A DNA stretch of 64,000 nucleotides from Bradyrhizobium daqingense (GTDB lineage: Bacteria; Pseudomonadota; Alphaproteobacteria; Rhizobiales; Xanthobacteraceae), in NCBI RefSeq assembly GCF_021044685.1, contig NZ_CP088014.1:6930001-6994000 (forward strand). The letters are read 5' to 3'. A program made the translations under genes and the position numbers. The notes under the pieces were generated by a model. That model was given only the letters and a program-made list of their open reading frames with translations. It ran no database searches and had not been told where the DNA came from. Below, in pieces: positions 34,854 through 41,590 of the stretch; the first letter of the stretch is position 1, and each line of letters opens with the position of its first letter.

Positions 34854-35970
34854 CGCACAAATCCACCAACAGCTCCCGAGCTTCTACCGCTTCACAATAG
34901 GTAAGCAGAAATGATCGTGCACCAGAAACAATCCCCTTCAACGCGGAAAAGCCGGTCGTCGAAAGCCTTCCATCGGCGGCAAATGCCCCCTCGATGAGCC
35001 GCTTCATCGAATCGAGTTGATTCAAGGCGGTCAGCTTCGGCGAACCGCTCGCGACCCTGTTCAAGAAGATGATCCAGTTAACGGAAAGACTCCCGTTGTG
35101 CGCATTCGGAACCTGCAAGTACCGCACGTGAGCGCCATCGGCTCGGCGATGCGTGACGCCGTCCCAATTGCTGCGCGATGCCGACAGCCACTCCCACGAT
35201 CCTTCCTTGAGGGTGAGGGCAAATGGGACTCCACAGGCAGTGCCGTCATCATTGACCAGTACAACATCATCGCCGGAATACTGAAATTCCGCGTCCACCA
35301 ACTGGAGTGTAAGTGTCGACTTGCCGGCTCCCGCTTCCCCGCATAACAGCAAGCCAGCCCCATTCTTCGCAAGAGACGCAGCATGGAGAGCGAAGACCGA
35401 CCGATCACTTCGGATAAGCCGGTCGGTGAGGTGAGCTTTGATTGTAGGCGCAAGTGCCTCGACTCCGCACCTATGGAGGCCGGCGTCGCTTCCACCGAAG
35501 AGCACGTGATCATCCAGCATCATCGCCTCGACCGCAATATCGGCTTGGCCGCCCACGTTGTTGTCCGAAGCACAAAACAGCGAAACCATCCGCTGCAAGA
35601 GATGCCGGCTTTCAGCCCTCACACTGATTCGATGCCGCCCTAGCACCGCCGAGAAGGCGCAATTCGTCGACATTCGCCGATCAACGTCCAGCAACCCTCG
35701 ATCGATCCAAGCGCTTATGGCCTGCCGCACGAACTGGCGCGCTACGGGCTCACCAATGTCCAGCGTGCCCAATTCGTGATACACGGCTGCCAGAGACGCT
35801 CCTTGTGCCAGTCTGCACCAGATAAAGCCGCCTACCTGATCCAGCTGATAGATCTTCTGCCCTGTGGCGCTGAACAGCACCGGCTGACCATCGAACAGCG
35901 CAAAGACCGCATCGATCGCCGGCTTGAGCACCACTTCCGCGGAGGATTTTTCCAGCACGAATTCTACCAA
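34840..35970 (-). CDS. PqqD-domain / HprK-like kinase fusion protein
   Basis: The 376-residue protein joins two domains. Residues about 20-95 form a PqqD-like winged-helix peptide-recognition domain (FSATGQKIYQLDQVGGFIW, ISAWIDRGLLDVD). Residues about 105-370 form an HPr-kinase-like domain: HAASLAKN with His196, P-loop GEAGAGKST at 211-219, and SGDD with Asp234-Asp235. In the HPr-rel-A systems known from exosortase/EPS clusters these two are separate proteins; here they are one chain. No ATG exists in frame: the start is TTG at 35968-35970, since upstream codons reach a stop near 36027. It follows the 80-aa gene and overlaps the nucleotidyltransferase gene. The kinase target is unknown. Confidence 0.82.
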   Translation of the reverse strand: MVEFVLEKSSAEVVLKPAIDAVFALFDGQPVLFSATGQKIYQLDQVGGFIWCRLAQGASLAAVYHELGTLDIGEPVARQFVRQAISAWIDRGLLDVDRRMSTNCAFSAVLGRHRISVRAESRHLLQRMVSLFCASDNNVGGQADIAVEAMMLDDHVLFGGSDAGLHRCGVEALAPTIKAHLTDRLIRSDRSVFALHAASLAKNGAGLLLCGEAGAGKSTLTLQLVDAEFQYSGDDVVLVNDDGTACGVPFALTLKEGSWEWLSASRSNWDGVTHRRADGAHVRYLQVPNAHNGSLSVNWIIFLNRVASGSPKLTALNQLDSMKRLIEGAFAADGRLSTTGFSALKGIVSGARSFLLTYCEAVEARELLVDLCDGKA

Positions 35971-36157
35971 ATGAGCAATCGACCTCGTCCCTGTATCGAG
36001 TTCAACGGCGAGCAGATCCTCGCCATACTATGCGCAGCATCGCTCGAAAGAACAGCCAACTCGGCTTGGAAGTGCTTCGATGGCGATCTAGGCCCAACGC
36101 TCAACGCCGGCATACATCGCTGCCGGCGCCTCGTTCGAACGCGGATGCCGCACCCGA

Positions 36158-36400
36158 TCAGACGGCCAGCTGATTGCTTTCACCCTTTCCGATTTGTGGG
36201 ATATTCAACACGTCTTCATCAGCAGTTGGCCACGCAGCCACACGATGAGCATCGAGTAGATATCGGTAGACTTCCCGAGTCGCGCTACGCTCCCTTAATA
36301 CGCGCTCTTTCTCGCCGATAATTGCAAGCTCCTCGCGCATTTTCGCCAATTGCTGCGCAGTAGCCCTGGAATTACGCATTTTAAAAATTGATTGAGACAT
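36158..36400 (-). CDS. 80-residue protein, first gene of the PqqD-kinase operon (possible modification target)
   Basis: The ATG at 36398-36400 has a strong GGGAGG Shine-Dalgarno 5 nt upstream, which makes the gene credible despite its size. The protein has a helical, charged N-terminal half (ATAQQLAKMREELAIIGEKERVL, then ERSATREVYRYLL) and a shorter C-terminal tail (VAAWPTADEDVLNIPQIGKGESNQLAV). The tail is Ser/Thr-containing and lacks Cys. It precedes the PqqD-kinase gene by 187 nt on the same strand. A helical leader plus short tail next to a peptide-recognition domain is the layout of a RiPP-like or phospho-accepting precursor, but it could equally be an unrelated small regulator. Confidence 0.6.
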   Translation of the reverse strand: MSQSIFKMRNSRATAQQLAKMREELAIIGEKERVLRERSATREVYRYLLDAHRVAAWPTADEDVLNIPQIGKGESNQLAV

Positions 36401-36852
36401 CGTTCCCTCCCAACCGAACGAACCCAGAAAAAATAGTTTACGTCATCCGCCCAAATTAACAACGAAAAGCGATAATATAAAAGAACAAAAATTTTGTTCT
36501 TTTGACTGAACCCGCAGCATTCCCTTCGATACAAAGAAGCGCCCGAGACTCGCTGTCCCGGCCGGAATTAATTCAACAGCGTCACATAAATCGCCGATCT
36601 CGAAATGAAACAAGGCGTTAGATGCTTAATCAGCAAATTGAATTTCTGCTATGAGTGTGCGCGCATGTAAGGGGAGTGAACTGTGATTGGCCGGACCGCG
36701 ATATCTGTCGTGCACTAGGACGGCTCCGCGCAAGCAAGTCCGGTCGGTTGGCAGAGCACTTTCGTGTGCAAACGCGCCAAGTAAACCCGTGCTCACGCAG
36801 CAGCTCACCTTTCATCCTCCAGCGAGCTATGTCCAGGAACGGTCACACGGGT
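36401..36852. other. Gene-free stretch upstream of the PqqD-kinase operon
   Basis: This 452-nt spacer contains an AT-rich part (36410-36510) with the perfect palindrome at 36479-36503, and a GC-rich part without a supported reading frame. The frames of about 60 codons on the minus strand have no Shine-Dalgarno. It probably carries the promoters for the minus-strand operon and for the small plus-strand gene at 36853. Confidence 0.4.
36479..36503. promoter_or_regulatory. Perfect 12-bp inverted repeat, 1-nt centre, upstream of the 80-aa gene
   Basis: AAAAGAACAAAA and TTTTGTTCTTTT are exact complements flanking a single A. The site is 79 bp upstream of the start codon at 36400, at the right distance for an operator or activator site. 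The sequence is too AT-rich for a stable terminator. It is the longest perfect palindrome I saw in the window. Confidence 0.55.
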
Positions 36853-37131
36853 ATGATTATGGTCAAATGCCCCAAACCGATCGCGTCATTCCCACTGGAA
36901 TTTGCGTGTGATCGTGAGACGTTTCTGCGAAGCGCGGTATTTTTCGGCAATACTCATTGCCCGGTCTGCCGCGTCGATCACGACTGGTTCGCTCCCGAGG
37001 CCTGGGTCGAGGAGCCGGTTGCTCCGCCCTGCGAAGATGCTCAGCGCGGCGCGGCCTTGCTGACCACAGAAACTCGGTGCACGTTGGGAACCGATTGTCG
37101 GCAGGCTGCGAGCCCAAGCGGGCGGCTATAG
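36853..37131 (+). CDS. Small CxxC-type zinc-ribbon-like protein
   Basis: The ATG at 36853 starts a 92-residue protein whose first 55 residues look genuine: MIMVKCPKPIASFPLEFACDR..., then FFGNTHCPVCRVDHDWFAPEAWV. A Cys near the start and a CPVC pair, with a His three residues later, suggest a small zinc ribbon. Similar short proteins occur in Bradyrhizobium; this is from memory. The C-terminal 35 residues (QRGAALLTTETRCTLGTDC...) look less natural and may reflect a late frameshift. An AGGAACGG-like Shine-Dalgarno precedes it. Function unknown. Confidence 0.5.
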   Translation: MIMVKCPKPIASFPLEFACDRETFLRSAVFFGNTHCPVCRVDHDWFAPEAWVEEPVAPPCEDAQRGAALLTTETRCTLGTDCRQAASPSGRL

Positions 37132-37294
37132 ATTGGGTGCCGCGCTCGTGAGTTTCCTCGATCTCTCGTCCCTGCCCCCCAACCCCCCACGCACCAGTTC
37201 ACCTCCCCAGTGCCGGTCATCGGAGCGCGAATGCGGATTGAAGGCCGCTGAGCCGAGGCCCACCAGCCTTCGTCTACGGGGAACCGGTACGCAG

Positions 37295-37825
37295 CTAAGC
37301 CGAATGAGGATTAACGATGGTGTACCCTTTGAGGGAGCGCGCATGGATTCTCGTTGCGCGCCCACCCGAGTTAGCGTCGTACGCCATCCAAATGTCACCG
37401 GCGACGTGGCGCTCCAGCACGAAGACGTGTCCACGCCGCGCGGCAACCATTCCCGGCGCCGGCGAGGAACGGGGAAAACGCAGCCAATTGGCCGCGAGAT
37501 TCAGCTCGGGCACGATGCGACCAAACACACGTATGGCCGCACCACACCCGCAGAATGATCGAGGGCATCCCGCCGGGCGACTACCGACGATCTTGGTTCC
37601 AGACGGATCCGGGCTGTCGAGCGACATTCGAAAGCTGCGTGCGCCATGTCGCTCTGGATTCCGGGCTGGTGCGATGACTCTCTGGGTATGCATCGCCGAG
37701 TATGAAAAATCGCAAGGCATACTCACATTGCATTCAGGCGGGGGAGTGGCCCGTAGAGGGCGCGCCTCCGAGGAAATAGAGGCTGCCAACACGACAGCTA
37801 ACGCAATGACTATTCGGCCGAACAT
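37295..37825 (-). CDS. Secreted Cys/His protein, CHAP/NlpC-like
   Basis: The 176-residue protein begins with a Sec-type signal (MFGRIVIALAVVLAASISSEA). The C-terminal half holds PRSFCGCGAAIRVFG, LAANWLRFP, GMVAARRGHVFVLERH and IWMAYDANSGG. The order Cys, then His in a GHVFVLE strand, then a polar residue, resembles small cysteine peptidases or amidases of the CHAP/NlpC type. Similar proteins are common in Bradyrhizobium and Rhodopseudomonas, as I recall them. A periplasmic cell-wall role is inferred. The nearest gene on the same strand, the 1889-aa gene, is separated by a 614-nt spacer, so it is probably transcribed alone. Confidence 0.7.
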   Translation of the reverse strand: MFGRIVIALAVVLAASISSEARPLRATPPPECNVSMPCDFSYSAMHTQRVIAPARNPERHGARSFRMSLDSPDPSGTKIVGSRPAGCPRSFCGCGAAIRVFGRIVPELNLAANWLRFPRSSPAPGMVAARRGHVFVLERHVAGDIWMAYDANSGGRATRIHARSLKGYTIVNPHSA

Positions 37826-38439
37826 GCAGGACTCCAGATTTGATGGGCCCTGCCCCGACGCTGAAAGGGCGATGCATTTTGTCGAAATTAAGTCTTTAAT
37901 CCTTCCAATTAAATATCAACGGCGAGATTATTAAATCATTCCAGTCATCTCTGCTGGGCTTTCCCGATCATTGTCGCTGTCGACACTTGCGGCATCTTTC
38001 GATCTTCCACTGCTGACGCGCGTGGAGCTATTCTTGACTGGAAAGGTCGGCTTTGCTGTTTGGTCCAGTGCAGGAGACAGGCCAAGCTGCAGAGCGCGCG
38101 GGCGTTGTTTAGCCTTCACCATCACTGGCGTCAGCGCAAATCATGCGCAGTTCGTCCCGCGCACATCGCAAAGGACGGCATTCGAGGCATCACGCGGAGT
38201 ATAGCTTCTTCGAAGTTGCCGATATGAGCCCTCTGGGAACTACTCTTCCCGCCAGCCTCTATTGGGTACCTTCACGTTCGACGCCGTTTCCGCAGCTCGC
38301 CCGTGCCCATCGAGGTGACGGACTCGTGCGCGGCCTCCCTTCGGCTGCGGCTTGGATTCGCCCAGACCGGCATTTACTTTTCTAACGTGCAGTGCGCGCA
38401 ATCGGGATCACCGTCGGCTCGCGTCATTGTCACTGCCCG
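37826..38439. other. Gene-poor spacer with a decayed small-ORF copy
   Basis: This 614-nt stretch lies between the secreted Cys/His gene and the large repeat-protein gene. It is AT-rich near 37885-37935, and at 38131-38223 holds a degenerate copy of the 41-aa membrane protein gene. A 64-codon minus-strand frame (37931-38125) starts right after that copy but has no Shine-Dalgarno, and I do not call it. Nothing else is supported. Confidence 0.4.
38131..38223 (-). pseudogene. Decayed copy of the 41-aa membrane protein gene at 45932-46057
   Basis: On the minus strand the frame reads IGNFEEAILRVMPRMPSFAM... to a TGA, against MGNIKEAILRAMPQMLFF in the intact copy. About 65 bp around both starts, including the GAGGC/GAGGG ribosome-binding region, are clearly similar at the nucleotide level. 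Here the start codon is ATC instead of ATG, and the hydrophobic segment is lost after about 15 residues. It is best read as a relic of duplication. Confidence 0.6.
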
Positions 38440-41400
38440 CTACGCAGACAGCTGCGGACGGAACAGAACATCCACGCCGTAACTCGATGAGTTATAGGTG
38501 TTGGTGGGGAAGAGACTGTTTGATCCATATGCATACACCCCATTGCCCCCGCTCGAGGCCGAGGATGGCGCAGTCAGCGGTCCGTTTGTGATCTCCGAAC
38601 TAAACAAGTTGGGATCGACGGCGTAGTTTCCTGACGTGTGATACGATGCAACATACGTCGTCCCTGGCGTGAGGGTGACGGCCGTGGGGAAGTTGACTTG
38701 CTGCCAGCCGCTCGCCGTCTCATTGGTGAAGGTGGTTGTGGCCAGCAGGGTGCCGGTGCTGCTCCATAGATTGGCGGTATGAGTGCCGGTGTTCGACGGG
38801 CCCTTGTAGAAGCGTAGCCCGGTGACATCGCCGGCGCTCGACGCCCGGAATTTGAACCCAAGCTCCACCGAGTTCGGATCATTGACCGATACCACACTCG
38901 GCGGATTGCTGAACAGACTTACGATGCTCGCAGATGCCGCGTTGACGGTCAGAGAGGCTGACGCGCTTGCCGTCCCACCTCGACCATCGGAGATTGCATA
39001 GGTGAACGATGCCGGTCCTGTGTATCCGGAGTTCGGTGTGAAAGTGACGCTGCTGGTCTGCGCGTTGTAGCTCGCGGTGCCGCCGGCGCCGTTGCTCACG
39101 CCCGTGATGGTCAGGGGATCGCCGTCAGGATCGGTGTCGTTGGCCAGCAAGGCCGAAGCTGGGATCGAGATCGCAGTGTTCTGTGTAGCGCTGAACCCGG
39201 AGTCATTCGTCGCAACTGGTGTTCGGTTGGCACCGCCGCTCGTGGGACTATACACCACGTCCACCCAGTAATTGGTGGCTCCGAAGGTGCTGGTCGGGAA
39301 CAGATTGCCGGTGCCGTAGGTATAGATGCCATTGTTGCCGGCGGGCGCTGTGAGCTGTCCATTGACGTGCGAGGTGGTAAAATAGTTGGGCGTGGACGTG
39401 TAGTGCCCATTGCTGTGATAGCTTGCCACATAAGTCGTGCCGGCAGCGATCGAAACCGGGTTATTGAAGAGGACGGTCTGCCACCCACTGCTGGTTTCGT
39501 TCGTGAATGTCGCGGTCGCCAGCAACGTGCCTGTGCTGCTCCACAATGACCCCGTATGGGTGCCGGTGTCGCCCGTACCCTTGTAGTACTTGATGCCGTT
39601 GATGGTGCCGGCCGCGGATGACGTGAAACGCACCCCGAGATTGACCTGGGCCGCGTCAGGATCCGAGAGAATGGCGGGCGTGTCGGAACTTGAAAACAGG
39701 CTCACTGTCGGCGTGGTCACCGTCAAACTAGCCGTTGCAGTTGAGGTGCCGCCGCGACCATCCGAGATGGCATAGCTGAAGGATGCGGCGCCGGTGTAGC
39801 CGGTGGTCGGCGTGAAGGTGACCCGATTGGTCTGGGCATTGAAGCTGACGGTGCCGTTGACGCCGGCGCTCACGCCCGTGATCGTCAGCGGGTCGCCATT
39901 CGGATCCGTGTCGTTCGCAAGCAGGGCAGATGCGGCAATCGTGAGAGCCGTGTCCCGCGTGGTGCTGTAGCCGCTGTCGTTATTGGCTACCGGCGGCTGG
40001 TTCGTTGCCGTATTTACCGTCAGGCTGACCGTTGCAGTTGCGGTTCCGCCCTGTCCGTCGGCGATAGCATAGCTGAAGGAAGCCGCACCGGTATAGCCGC
40101 TGCTCGGCGTGAAGGTGACCGTATTGGTCTGGCTGTTGAAGCTGGCCGAGCCGTTGACGGCGCCGCTCACGCCCGTGATCGTCAGCGTCCCGCCGTTCGG
40201 ATCGGTGTCGTTGGCGAGCAGCGCCGCCCCTGCAATCGCAAGTGCCGTGTTCTGGGTGGTGGTGTAGCCGCTGTCGTTGTTGGCAACCGGCGGCTGGTTG
40301 CTGCCGCTGGACGGCGTGAACACAACATCGACCCAGTAATTCGAAGCGTTATAGGTGTTGGTCGGGAAGATGCCGGACGTGCTGGTGCCGCCATAGGAGT
40401 ATACGCCGTTGCCACCGGCCGTCGTGGTCGAATGCGCGGTCAAGGGGCCGTTGGTGACAGCCGTAGTGAAGTAGTTGCCGGTCACCACATAGGCGCCGGT
40501 GGTGTGATAGGAAGCAACATAGGTCGTGTTGGCTGCAATCGAAACCGGGGACGGCAGGGTAACGGTCTGCCAGCCGCTGGCCGACGTATTGGTGAAGGTG
40601 GCCGTGGCAAGGCGGGTGCCCGTTGACGTCCAGAGATCAAGAACGTCGGCGCCAGTGTCGCTGGCGCTGCGGTAGAATTTGAGAGCCGTAATCTGACCGG
40701 CGACCGAGGACGTGAACTTCATCCCGACTTCAAGTTGGGATCCGTCGTTGAGGTTGGTCTGCGCTGGTGTATTTGACGCGTTGAAGAGGCTGAAGGGGCC
40801 CGATCCGAGCGGCGCCACCGTGAGGCTGACATTGGCCGTAGCCGTGCCGCCGCGCCCGTCCGAGATCGTGTAGCTGAAGCTGGCCGGGCCGCTATAGCCG
40901 GCGTTGGGCGTGAACGTGATGGTGTTGTTCTGCGGGTTGGGCTGAGCATTGAGGGCGACCGTGCCGTTTGTCGCTGCGCTCACGCCGGTTACGGTCAGCA
41001 AATCTCCATCGGGGTCGCTGTCGTTAGCGATCAGCGACGCCGCCGTGATCGTCGTGGGTGTATTCTGTGTCACGTTCGCGGTATCGTTCGCAGCCACCGG
41101 CCCCGTATTGGTGGTGGAAGGGTTGAACATGACGTCAACCCAGAAATTGGTCGATTGGAACGTGCTGGTCGGGAACGCCGTATTATTGCTGTAGGTATAG
41201 ACGCCATTCCCATTGGCGAGGGCGGTCAGCGGACCGCTCGTCACATTGCTCGTGAAGTAGTTCACGCTGGAGGAGTAGTGGCCCACATTTGTGTGATAGG
41301 ACGCGACGTAGGTGGCGCCTACCGTTAGCGGAACCGGGTTGGAGAAGGTCACACTCTGCCAACCGCCCACCGTCTCATTTGTAAAGGTGGCGGTTGCCAG

Positions 41401-41590
41401 CAAGGTGCCGGTGCTGGTCCAGAGTTCACCGGTGTGGATGCCTGTATCCTGGCTGCTCTTGTAGAAGCGGATCCCGCTGACGGTGCCGGCGGTCGACGTT
41501 TGGAACCTCACACCGAGCTCAACGGCGCTTGCATCGGTGGTGTTGACCGTGGCGGGAGTTGCCGAGCCCGGAAAGAGCGAGACGTAGGAC
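38440..41590 (-). repeat. Repeat array encoding four DUF4082 and four cadherin-like modules
   Basis: Each DUF4082 unit (about 475 nt) encodes a string such as GIRFYKSSQDTG, LWTSTGTLLATATFTNET and TYVASYH. Each cadherin-like unit (about 290 nt) encodes PPVANNDSGY, LLANDTDPNGD and GTATATVSLTV. The two adjacent cadherin-like units (about 39715-40305) are nearly identical in protein sequence, which suggests recent tandem duplication. The array may vary between strains. Confidence 0.8.

Noticed and set aside
37931..38125. 64-codon minus-strand frame
   Set aside because: It follows the decayed small-ORF copy directly but has no ribosome-binding site and no recognisable domain.
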